NCBI RefSeq assembly: GCF_009756665.1
Contig: NZ_CP037953.1
Coordinates: 3,534,001-3,598,000 of the forward strand
Length of the DNA stretch: 64,000 nucleotides
Source: Permianibacter aggregans
Lineage (GTDB): Bacteria; Pseudomonadota; Gammaproteobacteria; Enterobacterales; Permianibacteraceae
Direction: 5' to 3'
Within the stretch, counting starts at the first letter, position 1. Every line of letters begins with the position of its first letter. Below, in pieces: positions 50,000-57,350 of the stretch. The notes beneath the pieces are model-generated. The model had not been told where the DNA came from, did no database searches, and was given only the letters and a program-made list of their open reading frames with translations. Both the position numbers and the translations under genes were made by a program.

Positions 50000-50018
50000 G
50001 ACAGTTTCCTTAAGTTTC

Positions 50019-51284
50019 TCAGTTCAATTGAATTCGTTCGGCGCGCTCAAAATTCTCGGTGCCGGAAATGACAATGCGTTCGTTTTCTTTCAGGCCTTCG
50101 ATAATCTCGACGGCGTTGACACTGGTGGCGCCCAGGGTAACCGGCCGACGCATGGCGGTATTGCCTTCGACGACATAGGCAAAGCGGCCGCCATCGGCTT
50201 CGACAAATGGACCGCGCTGCACCAGCAACACATTCGGTTTTTCCTCGAACAGAATGCGCGCGCTGACGCGCTGGTTCTGACGGATGCCGACCTGGCTTTC
50301 ATTGTCGAGACGCACGCGCACCAGCACCTGGTTGTCGGTCACTTCCGGTGAAATCGCCAGGATGCGGCCATTGGCCTGGGCGTTGCCGAGCTGCACTTCG
50401 ACCTGCATATCAAGGCCCAGATCTTCGGCGTAGGATTCCGGCACGGACAGCTCGACATCGAGCCGGCTCAAATCGACCAGCGTCATGATCGGCGAATTGA
50501 TTGGCAACACCGCACGGTCGGCGATGGCGACGCTGCCAACGATGCCGTTGAATGGCGCGCGCAGTTTCAGCTCGTCGACGCGGCGCATCAGGTTTTGCAC
50601 CACCAGCGTTTGCCGGGCCACTTCCTGCTTGCGGGTAGCAAGTTCAAACTCGACGCTTTGTGCTTCCAATTCCGCTTCCTTGGCAGCGTGTTGATCGCGA
50701 ATGCTTGCGCTTTTCACGGCGTCTTCCCGCTCCAGGCAATCGAGTTTGGCGATCACTTGCGCGGCACAAGCGGAAGCAATGCGTTGCCAATCGCGTTCGG
50801 CAGCAAGCAAGGCCAGCGAGGCTTCATCGGCCTCTTTTACTGCGGCCAGTTTCAGCCGCTCGGCTTCGATTTTTTGCCGCGAGAATTCCGAGCTCAAACG
50901 CTGTAGCGTCGATTGTTCGCGTTGCAGCTCATTGGTCAGTTCCGGTGAATCGAGTTCGGCCAAGACGTCGCCTTGCTGGACGGTGTCGCCGGCACGGTGT
51001 TTCAGCGTCACGGTGCCAGTGGCGCTGGCATACAGCGTCGCGCTATCGGCGGCGACGACGCGGCCGTTGACGTTGACATCGCGAATCAACAAACCACGTT
51101 GCACATCGGCAAAACGCAGACGATCGCTGTTGATCGAAAAGGCGCTGGTGGACCAGTGGGCGACGCCGAACACCACCAGCGCCAGCAAGCCGCCGCCGAG
51201 CGCGCCGTAGCGCAAGGGTGGGCGTTGATACCAGGCCGGCTTTTTCATGATCACGCGGTCAGTTTGGGAAGTGTCTTTAATCAT
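50019..51284 (-). CDS. periplasmic adaptor (HlyD/MacA-type membrane fusion protein)
   Basis: 421 residues. One N-terminal membrane helix (about 27-48), a lipoyl/barrel-sandwich domain (GTVTLKHRAGDTVQQGDVLAEL near 88-110, rejoined at LKLRAPFNGIVGSV near 237-250), a long coiled-coil hairpin (about 112-232), a beta barrel (about 255-330) and a membrane-proximal domain. It would couple the ABC permeases to an outer-membrane channel; no TolC-like gene is in the window. First gene of the operon, about 37 bases after the predicted sigma-54 start point. Confidence 0.9.
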   Translation of the reverse strand: MIKDTSQTDRVIMKKPAWYQRPPLRYGALGGGLLALVVFGVAHWSTSAFSINSDRLRFADVQRGLLIRDVNVNGRVVAADSATLYASATGTVTLKHRAGDTVQQGDVLAELDSPELTNELQREQSTLQRLSSEFSRQKIEAERLKLAAVKEADEASLALLAAERDWQRIASACAAQVIAKLDCLEREDAVKSASIRDQHAAKEAELEAQSVEFELATRKQEVARQTLVVQNLMRRVDELKLRAPFNGIVGSVAIADRAVLPINSPIMTLVDLSRLDVELSVPESYAEDLGLDMQVEVQLGNAQANGRILAISPEVTDNQVLVRVRLDNESQVGIRQNQRVSARILFEEKPNVLLVQRGPFVEADGGRFAYVVEGNTAMRRPVTLGATSVNAVEIIEGLKENERIVISGTENFERAERIQLN

Positions 51285-51331
51285 CGGGTTCCGTACAGAT
51301 GACGTGGTTGGTATTGGAATAGTTTGCGTAG

Positions 51332-51348
51332 AGCACTAAGCGTGCCAA
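51332..51348 (-). promoter_or_regulatory. sigma-54 (RpoN) promoter of the export operon
   Basis: On the minus strand TTGGCACGCTTAGTGCT matches YTGGCACG-N4-TTGCW with one mismatch. The invariant GG (-24) and GC (-12) are exactly 10 bases apart. It lies 48-64 bases before the adaptor ATG, and the operon itself encodes an NtrC-type activator. No other sigma-54 site this good was seen in the window. Confidence 0.82.
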
Positions 51349-51386
51349 ATATTAAGTGATTGATTTTGCTTGAATTGTTTTCGGAT

Positions 51387-51408
51387 AAAAGTGTCCGCGG
51401 ACACTTTT
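51387..51408. promoter_or_regulatory. 22-bp perfect palindrome, candidate enhancer site 1
   Basis: Each half is AAAAGTGTCCG, joined without a spacer. Its centre lies about 76 bases upstream of the predicted sigma-54 transcription start. Palindromes of this sort are what Fis-type helix-turn-helix dimers of NtrC regulators bind. Confidence 0.7.
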
Positions 51409-51417
51409 GCGCTGAGG

Positions 51418-51432
51418 CCGGACAGTGTCCGG
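51418..51432. promoter_or_regulatory. 15-bp palindrome, candidate enhancer site 2
   Basis: CCGGACA, one central base, TGTCCGG. It shares the TGTCCG/CGGACA core with site 1; the two centres are about 28 bases apart. A further half-site, CACGGACA, follows at 51434-51441. Confidence 0.68.
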
Positions 51433-51447
51433 TCACGGACAATTGAT

Positions 51448-51833
51448 TAGTGCCTGTTTACCTTTGCCACGCCATAGCGTTGCCGCCCAGAAAAGCGCCA
51501 GGCAAGGCGCGAGGAGAGAAGTTTGTTCGACACATCCCTGTGTCTCACCCCTCCGGGGCTGAAGCTCAAAAACGCTCCCGGCGTTTTTGTGGTTATTCCA
51601 AATGAACGACGAGCAACGCGGCATGGCGCATTTCTGGGCGCAACCCGAAGGGACGGGCCGCCCGTTGCGCATTGCGGCGTCATTCGTCGCTCATGTACGT
51701 CAAGTACACCACGCTCCTCATTCCTGCGCCCCACAGGGAAGTGGGAAGTGTCGCAAGCGCGTCAGGAACGCGCGCGACCACTGCGCCACGGGCAGCTCCG
51801 TCGCAGCGGTGTGGTAAAGATAAACAGGCCCTA
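51448..51833. mobile_element. MITE-like element between the export operon promoter and mltF
   Basis: A 386-bp non-coding block bounded by imperfect inverted repeats: 51448-51470 (TAGTGCCTGTTTACCTTTGC at its start) and 51811-51833, agreeing at 20 of 23 positions. The interior is rich in dyads, including a segment with CGACGAGCAACGCGGC opposed by GCGGCGTCATTCGTCG. Short open frames inside lack any protein character. It looks like a non-autonomous transposon remnant. Together with the operon's upstream sites it fills the 630 bases without a gene between the adaptor and mltF. Confidence 0.65.
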
Positions 51834-51914
51834 GAACGGGGAGTAGGGGAGCCGCTTTCGCGAACGCGAAAACGGCGTTGGGAATTGGGAGGAGGGTTTT
51901 TGGTAGCGCTGCGA

Positions 51915-53405
51915 TCAGTTCATCACGGTCAGCACGCCGCTTTGCTCTTCCGATTGTGCCAGCATGGTTTCGGCGTTGTCTTCATCGAGGATGCTCGGTA
52001 CACGCGGCTTCAACGGAATGCCGGCGATGCGGCGCAATTGTTCGGCGTCGGGCAAATCTTCGAGCCAGCGCAGCGTCGCGTAGTAGCGCTGAATATTGTG
52101 TACATAGGTGACCGGCTCATCGCCACGGGCATAACCGCGTTTGGTTTTCGGATAGATGTTCGGGTCACGCAGCTTCGGCAGATGCTTGGCAACATCGGCC
52201 CAGTTGTCCGGGTCATCGCCGGCACGCTGGGTCAGAATGCGCGCATCTTCCAAATGGCCAAAGCCGATGTTGTAAGCGGCGAGCGTGAACCAGGTGCGAT
52301 CCGGCTCCTGAATTCGGCCCGGGATCTTGTCGTGCATCAGTCGGAAATATTCGGCTCCGCCGCGAATGCTCTGGGCTGGATCATTGCGATTCTCGACGCC
52401 AAGTTCAGCGGCGGTATCCTGGGTCAGCATCATGACGCCGCGCACACCGGTCGGCGACACGGCGCGGGTGCGCCAATGCGATTCCTGATAGGCAATCGCG
52501 GCCAGCAAACGCCAGTCCAGATCATTGCCGGCTGCGCGGACAAAATGCGTACGCAAGCTCGGCAAGCGTTGTAACACGCCATCCATGAACAGACGCGCAT
52601 GCAAATAGTCGTTCGATTCCAGAGGCTCAAGAGCACGAGCAATCAAATCAGCAATCTGGCCAGAATAGAGGCGTTGCTGCACGAATTCCTGCACTTTCAA
52701 ATACAGTTCATCGTTGCGGGTGTCGACCGCCCAGTGCCAGGCTTCTGGTTCACCGACCGGGAAACCGGCCATCAGTTCGGGAAAAATATTGCGCTTGATC
52801 GCGTAAATCGGCGATGGCGCCAACGTGAACTCGACCGTTTCGTCGATCACTTCGCTCATCAGGCTGCCGTAATTCTGTGCCGATTCGTTCCAGGTCAGCG
52901 CCGGGTCTTTGAATTTTTCGGCAATCAATAACTCGGCAACACGGCTACCGGCCGGTACCCGCAATTGGCCATTCAATTCGTTCAAATTGCGTGGACGAAC
53001 CACGCTGTTCTTGTGCACGAGGTAGTAATTGACTGACATATAGGCATCAGTCAACGCCAGTCCGTTCATGACCGGACTGGTTCCAGGCACCGCCAGCGCG
53101 ATATCAACTTGGCCGCTTTGCAGTAGCATCGGCACTTGTTCGAGCCGATCAAACGGCAATAGCGACAGCTTGACGCCGAGTTCGTCGGCGAGCTCATGCG
53201 CCAAACTCAGTTCGACGGAAGCATCAATATCGTGTGACGGCGGGATCAAGTCTGCTGGAATCGCGACCCGCAGTGTTTGGCGCTGTTGGATCTGCGCCGG
53301 GGAGATGGTTTCGGCCGGTTGTTGCCACTGCCACCAGCATCCCGCGATTGTCGCCACCAGCAGAGTCATTCCACCCAGGCGACGGGCAATTTTTTTGAAA
53401 CTCAA
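51915..53405 (-). CDS. mltF: membrane-bound lytic murein transglycosylase F
   Basis: 496 residues from a TTG with AGGAT upstream. The N-terminal region has a hydrophobic signal with a possible lipobox (TIAGC near residue 22). A solute-binding-protein-like domain (about 40-270) regulates the C-terminal goose-lysozyme-like SLT domain (about 290-440), whose catalytic Glu lies in IAYQESHWRTRAVSPTGVRG. It cleaves peptidoglycan to 1,6-anhydro products at the outer membrane. mltF divergent from purL is the standard order; here about 3.9 kb separates them. Confidence 0.93.
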   Translation of the reverse strand: MSFKKIARRLGGMTLLVATIAGCWWQWQQPAETISPAQIQQRQTLRVAIPADLIPPSHDIDASVELSLAHELADELGVKLSLLPFDRLEQVPMLLQSGQVDIALAVPGTSPVMNGLALTDAYMSVNYYLVHKNSVVRPRNLNELNGQLRVPAGSRVAELLIAEKFKDPALTWNESAQNYGSLMSEVIDETVEFTLAPSPIYAIKRNIFPELMAGFPVGEPEAWHWAVDTRNDELYLKVQEFVQQRLYSGQIADLIARALEPLESNDYLHARLFMDGVLQRLPSLRTHFVRAAGNDLDWRLLAAIAYQESHWRTRAVSPTGVRGVMMLTQDTAAELGVENRNDPAQSIRGGAEYFRLMHDKIPGRIQEPDRTWFTLAAYNIGFGHLEDARILTQRAGDDPDNWADVAKHLPKLRDPNIYPKTKRGYARGDEPVTYVHNIQRYYATLRWLEDLPDAEQLRRIAGIPLKPRVPSILDEDNAETMLAQSEEQSGVLTVMN

Positions 53406-53869
53406 GATTGCACATCCTGCGTAACCACCACTCGGCCGCTTGGTCCTTAACCGGCTTTTGGTGAAAATTTGCGCGAATTGTGGACGCGAACCGGGCCTTT
53501 TTCAAGTTTTGGGTCAAAAAAGGTAAATATTTCATAGACATACTGGCACGTTATTTTCAATTTTCTGGCCCAGTTCGGAGCCGATGAAACGACCATTATT
53601 AGCCATCGGGGTAGTATCGCCACGCCCCAGAACTGGTAGTGGTTATTCACCATTACCCCAATATCTGGGCACAAAGCGGGGAATATTTGGATAAAGCAGG
53701 GAAACCGTGGTTTTCCGGCTTTTTATGGCGGAAAAATGCCATTTTGTCGATGAAAAAGAGGAGTGACAGGCTTCTTACTCATGACAAAGCAGATTCTTGA
53801 CATCTTAAAAAACATGCATATAAGTTGCAGCAAATAGGGTAGTTGGGATCTCAACAAGGAGTGTTCACA
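53406..53869. other. non-coding region between mltF and the accessory island
   Basis: This stretch of 464 bases holds the mltF upstream region and two dyads: CCAGTTC (53570-53576) with GAACTGG (53630-53636), enclosing CCGATG (53581-53586) with CATCGG (53604-53609); and GGTAGTGG with CCATTACC (about 53635-53657). The left 38-bp direct repeat follows at 53709. No coding sequence is supported. Confidence 0.5.
53709..53746. repeat. 38-bp direct repeat, left copy
   Basis: It begins GGTTTTCCGGCTTTTTATGG and ends ATGCCATTTTG. It matches 57264-57301 at 37 of 38 positions in the same orientation. The copies bracket the accessory genes between mltF and purL. A short internal dyad (ATGGC...GCCAT) is present. 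Confidence 0.9.
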
Positions 53870-54216
53870 TGCGAAGCAATAAAAGTTTCGTCTGTTACTT
53901 GGTCTTAAGTTTTCTGTCACTGATGCCTGTTCAGTCATTGGCGGAGGAATCTTCTCCAGCGCTTGCTCATTCTTCACTACATGCTCCCCAACTATCGGCC
54001 GAATTTTTGCGTGCCCCACCGATTCGAGCCGTACGTCCCAGTCTGAGAGTCAAATTCTACAACCCGAAGCAGGGTCTGTATGCAGGGTACGAAAGCCCCA
54101 ATGGCAAACGCATTCTTTTCCGGGCCAAGTCGCTACCAAATGGTGTAGTACTCGCCGCAGCCTTTCATTTAGTAGCAAAAAGAAACCCACGTGCTGTGCA
54201 CGTGGTCATCGCCTAA
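53870..54216 (+). CDS. exported protein, probably the 5' fragment of a gene split by an IS200-like element
   Basis: 115 codons from ATG 53870, after a strong AAGGAG. Signal peptide about 1-25 (QSLA/EE). The mature part (KFYNPKQGLYAGYESPNGKR) matches no family I know. The last about ten codons and the stop lie in the terminal hairpin of the IS element that begins near 54178, so the natural C-terminus is missing. The frame at 54844-55677, on the far side of the IS, lacks a signal peptide and a good start, and is the likely other half. Confidence 0.65.
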
Positions 54217-54253
54217 CCGGCTACGCCTGTTAGAGCGCCTGCCCATGCAAGTA

Positions 54254-54288
54254 CCTTCTGGGTGTTGTCCCCACAACACATCAGAAGG
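54254..54288 (+). promoter_or_regulatory. hairpin masking the transposase ribosome site
   Basis: CCTTCTG (54254-54260) pairs with CAGAAGG (54282-54288), and GTGTTGT with ACAACAC inside it. The 3' arm contains the AGAAGGA ribosome site of the ATG at 54297. IS200 is known to use such 5' structures to hold transposase synthesis down. Confidence 0.65.
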
Positions 54289-54296
54289 AAACAAGC

Positions 54297-54758
54297 ATGA
54301 GCAGGTTTATAAGAGCGTCGCATGTCATATGGCATTGTCAATACCATATTGCCTGGACGCCAAAGTATCGGTTTCGGATATTGAAAGGGCCGATAGCAAA
54401 AGAGATTCATCAATGTGTGATGCTCTTTTGTTTGAGGCTAGGCTGTCAGGTAGTTGAATTAAATGTGCAGGTCGATCATGTGCACTTACTGGTGAAGATT
54501 CCGCCAAAGACATCGGTATCAGAGCTGATGGGAGTCCTGAAAGGCCGCACTGCGATACGGATATTCAGTGAATTTCCGTACTTAAGGAAGAAGCCGTATT
54601 GGGGCAATCATTTCTGGGCGAAAGGATATTGCGCCGATACGGTCGGCCTGAACGCAGAGATGATTCAGAAGTACGTGAAATATCAGGAAAAGCAGGAACA
54701 ACATCAGCAGCAGTTGGAGTTTGCACGGAACAGCGAGCCTTCTCAGAAGGGTCGCTAG
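54297..54758 (+). CDS. tnpA: IS200/IS605-family transposase TnpA (element 1)
   Basis: 153 residues, Y1-HUH transposase that cuts and rejoins single-stranded DNA. The HUH motif is DHVHLLV (about residues 60-66) and the nucleophilic Tyr lies in the C-terminal helix around YVKYQEKQEQ. Length is complete for the family (about 150). It starts from an ATG whose ribosome site is inside a hairpin. Confidence 0.92.
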   Translation: MSRFIRASHVIWHCQYHIAWTPKYRFRILKGPIAKEIHQCVMLFCLRLGCQVVELNVQVDHVHLLVKIPPKTSVSELMGVLKGRTAIRIFSEFPYLRKKPYWGNHFWAKGYCADTVGLNAEMIQKYVKYQEKQEQHQQQLEFARNSEPSQKGR

Positions 54759-54843
54759 GTGTGCCCCCTTATAGGGGGCAGAAGGCAAGACCACGTTCTA
54801 TGAGCGTGGTCGTTTACACGAAGCCTCGCAGACGGTTAAACCG

Positions 54844-55677
54844 TTGGTGGCGCCTGCTTGGGGAGTAAACTCGGAAACAGGAGAGAAAACCGTAAATATG
54901 CTGATTGACGGTGTTGATGTCCGAGAGGTCTTGCTGCAACAAACTCGTAACCCGATACCCAGCACAGCATATCAGCGATTAAAGGATTTCCAGCGCGGCG
55001 ATACCGGCAAGGCGTTTAGCGATGGTGTGCTGGCGCTCTATGTATTACTCGAATCCTTTGAAACTTCTCCCGAGCAGGCGAAACTGAAGGCGACGTTTGG
55101 CGCCATGCGGATGGCTGCCGAGCTTGCTACCGGCCACTACACCGGATTCGATCATGTCGACCAACTGCTTGGTGTCGAGCGCGCCAGCGAGCTGCGTCAG
55201 GCGTGTGCGAAAGGTCAATGTCAATATCGCGGCAGACAATTCATGATTCAGAACTCTGGCCTTTTCGACATGCTGAGTACACAGGGAAAACCAATCAAAA
55301 TAGGTGATAGCTCAACGGAATTTTGTCAGAAATCATCAGCGAGAGAAGTGCAAACAACTCCGACGGCCTCAAGCGCACAGGAGTCCTCTACAGATGGTGA
55401 CTGCCATGGATGTTGTGGTCCGCAATGTTGGGGGTGTACTGGGATTTGGACTGATGAGTGTTGGGGGCATGACTCGTGTGTTAGAGACCATGGCCATTTG
55501 GCGTGTTTGTTCGATTCACCAGTCGGCAACTCGCTGGTCGACGCAATCGGCAGCTTTTTGGGCGCAATCGGTGAATTAATCGGAGATTTGTTTGGTTTTG
55601 TTGCTGGTGGCGGAGGTTGTGATACGTTTATAGTTTGTGGTCCAGACGACTGGGAGGATTTTACTGACCCTCTGTAA
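54844..55677 (+). CDS. cysteine-rich protein with a PLA2-like CxxHDxC motif (probable 3' part of the split gene)
   Basis: Up to 277 codons; the true reading frame is open further left to the IS border (EASQTVKPLVAPAWG), and an ATG at 54898 is the first plausible internal start. An N-terminal helical region (about 20-130) precedes a serine/threonine linker and a cysteine-rich core: CHGCCGPQCWGCTG followed by CWGHDSCVRDHGH. The His-Asp pair inside C-x2-HD-x-C resembles the phospholipase A2 active helix; this is inference. A small-residue hydrophobic stretch (VDAIGSFLGAIGELIGDLFG) and an acidic C-terminus follow. It has no signal peptide of its own, as expected if the 5' part lies beyond the IS. 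Confidence 0.65.
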   Translation: MVAPAWGVNSETGEKTVNMLIDGVDVREVLLQQTRNPIPSTAYQRLKDFQRGDTGKAFSDGVLALYVLLESFETSPEQAKLKATFGAMRMAAELATGHYTGFDHVDQLLGVERASELRQACAKGQCQYRGRQFMIQNSGLFDMLSTQGKPIKIGDSSTEFCQKSSAREVQTTPTASSAQESSTDGDCHGCCGPQCWGCTGIWTDECWGHDSCVRDHGHLACLFDSPVGNSLVDAIGSFLGAIGELIGDLFGFVAGGGGCDTFIVCGPDDWEDFTDPL

Positions 55678-55699
55678 CTCCTGATCATTGCCTAAGCCG

Positions 55700-56358
55700 T
55701 AACGGGAGTTCCCCCGGCTCTGCCGGGGTGGCAGCAGCAGTTTGACAATTACTGGAGTCCATAACGGAAACTCCGAAACGTGAGCCGCCAAGCAACACGA
55801 ATCGGAGAAACCGAAATGGACGAGTTTGAAAGCCTAAGCCACTCAAAGTGGGAGTGCAAATACCATGTAGTATTTATTCCGAAGTGCCGTCGAAGGACGC
55901 TGTATAAGCAACTGCGACCGCATCTCGGAGAGATATTCCATAAACTGGCCGCGCGGAAGGAATGCCGGATCGAAGAGGGGCATGTGATGCCAGATCATGT
56001 GCATATGCTGATTTCGATACCACCGAAACATGCGGTGTCGCAGGTAGTGGGTTTTATCAAGGGAAAGAGCGCCATACATCTAGCGCGAGTATATGGAGAA
56101 CGAAAGCAAAATTTTATCGGTCAACCCTTTTGGGCGAGGGGGTACTTCGTTTCGACAGTGGGGCGAGACGAAGAGACAATTCGAGAGTACATCCGGAACC
56201 AGGAAAAAGAGGATGAGCGCCTCGAACAAATGAAGCTGTGGAGTTGAGAGGCCACCGTCAAGGTGGCAGAAAATACGCGGGGCCGCGTTAGCGACCCCGA
56301 ACAAGCCGCTTCGAGCGGCTCACAAATTTAAAGCCCCCGGCTTTGCCGGGGGATATTT
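55700..56358 (+). mobile_element. IS200/IS605-family insertion sequence, element 2
   Basis: Left hairpin CCCCGGC-TCT-GCCGGGG (55712-55728), right hairpin CCCCCGGC-TTT-GCCGGGGG (56334-56352). One Y1 transposase, no TnpB. Its transposase is only distantly related to that of element 1, and the hairpins differ, so it is a separate insertion. It lies between the cysteine-rich gene and the lipoprotein gene without breaking either. Confidence 0.8.
55816..56247 (+). CDS. tnpA: IS200/IS605-family transposase TnpA (element 2)
   Basis: 143 residues from ATG 55816 (CGGAGAAACC upstream). The HUH motif is DHVHMLISIPP (about residues 60-70); the C-terminal helix IREYIRNQEKED has the tyrosine. KWECKYHVVFIPKCRRR near the N-terminus is typical for the family. 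It appears intact. Confidence 0.93.
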   Translation: MDEFESLSHSKWECKYHVVFIPKCRRRTLYKQLRPHLGEIFHKLAARKECRIEEGHVMPDHVHMLISIPPKHAVSQVVGFIKGKSAIHLARVYGERKQNFIGQPFWARGYFVSTVGRDEETIREYIRNQEKEDERLEQMKLWS

Positions 56359-56415
56359 ACTCTGAATTGAAACGATCTATTCAACTTTTCATGGTTTTGT
56401 CCGGGAGTAATACTA

Positions 56416-57093
56416 ATGAGATTTTTTGGCCTTTTGTTTATCGCAATAGCAGCGCTATTGTGCGGGTGTAGTAGTCTCGGTGCCACCGTTGTCGACTTCC
56501 GAGTGAGGATGGACATTAGCTACCATTCTTCGGGCGAAATTGCTTCAGGCTTTGATACCGGTAAGGTCTCTGAAATGCAGAAGCATCCTAAATCACTCGA
56601 AGCTTTCGCGGATCTTAAATATCAGGATAGTTTGCTATCTTGGGTCATTTCCGTCGATAACATTATCATTGACAATCTAGTTCAGAATCTATCGGACAAG
56701 CTTCTGATTTTACACTGGGATCAGGCGCTATTATCCTCCAGTCATCAACCGGATGACACGCTTCTGCGAAGTTATGGTTCCAGCGTCGCTGGGGAAGTTT
56801 TGGGGCCGAAGGGCTATGTGCCGAAGAATGAAGACCGATTGCATAAATTGATACCTTTGCATTTGTCTCCAGGCCAAAAAGCAAATGTCGACTTTAATCC
56901 TAAACTCACCGAACTTTTTAACAGCGGCCGTCTGTTTGGTGTTCGCTACGAGCCGGGCAAAACAACCTTGATTGAGAGCGGTATCGGCAACTGGTTATTA
57001 ATCAAGCTGCCGGTTGATTGGGGAGGGCAACCGTTAACTATGCACATCAAATTGACGGCGTTAGACGCGAAGGCACGGATTTCATATTTCTGA
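56416..57093 (+). CDS. putative lipoprotein of unknown function
   Basis: 225 residues. Lipoprotein signal with lipobox LLCGC (Cys about 18). The mature protein is mixed alpha/beta, with no further cysteines and no family I recognise. Codon use is visibly richer in A and T than in the flanking purL and mltF, which fits an acquired gene. It is the last gene inside the 38-bp repeats. A weak GGGAGTAATACTA precedes the ATG. Confidence 0.7.
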   Translation: MRFFGLLFIAIAALLCGCSSLGATVVDFRVRMDISYHSSGEIASGFDTGKVSEMQKHPKSLEAFADLKYQDSLLSWVISVDNIIIDNLVQNLSDKLLILHWDQALLSSSHQPDDTLLRSYGSSVAGEVLGPKGYVPKNEDRLHKLIPLHLSPGQKANVDFNPKLTELFNSGRLFGVRYEPGKTTLIESGIGNWLLIKLPVDWGGQPLTMHIKLTALDAKARISYF

Positions 57094-57263
57094 TTTCAGA
57101 TTAAGGTCATCCTCGACTTGGCTACTTTAGGGCCCAATGCCCTTTTTTGCTGTTCAGTAATATTCTTTCACGAAGACTTATCAAATGCCCCACTTGGTCA
57201 TTCTTTGTTCAATGGAGTGTTTCATTCCGGAAGGGAGCCGCTTTTAGTGCTGAGCTAAGCTTG

Positions 57264-57301
57264 GGTTTTCCGGCTTTTTATGGCTGAAAAATGCCATTTT
57301 G
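57264..57301. repeat. 38-bp direct repeat, right copy
   Basis: Same orientation as 53709-53746 with one difference (GGCT instead of GGCG in the middle). It lies 49 bases before the purL ATG and runs into CGCTATCATATCGG, which could be the purL -10 region. The copy next to purL is probably the ancestral one. Confidence 0.9.
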
Positions 57302-57350
57302 CGCTATCATATCGGCCCTTCTATTCCCTTCCGCCCTACGAGTCTTTTCC

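Larger units (their letters stand above)
54178..54822 (+). mobile_element. IS200/IS605-family insertion sequence (IS200-like), element 1
   Basis: Bounded by terminal hairpins rather than inverted repeats, as this family requires: left CCACGTGC-TGT-GCACGTGG (54187-54205), right GACCACG...CGTGGTC (about 54796-54818). It encodes one Y1 transposase and no TnpB. A second hairpin (54254-54288) overlaps the transposase ribosome site, and a GC-rich dyad (TGCCCCC TTA TAGGGGGCA) follows the gene. No target duplication is expected. End coordinates are approximate. Confidence 0.8.

Noticed and set aside
51672-52574. 300-codon rightward open frame opposite mltF
   Set aside because: Shadow of the mltF coding strand; it begins in the MITE-like block and shows no domain or start signal.
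53543-53560. Sigma-54-like TGGCACG on the plus strand upstream of the island
   Set aside because: The -12 element reads TTTCA, lacking the essential GC, and no activator site is nearby.
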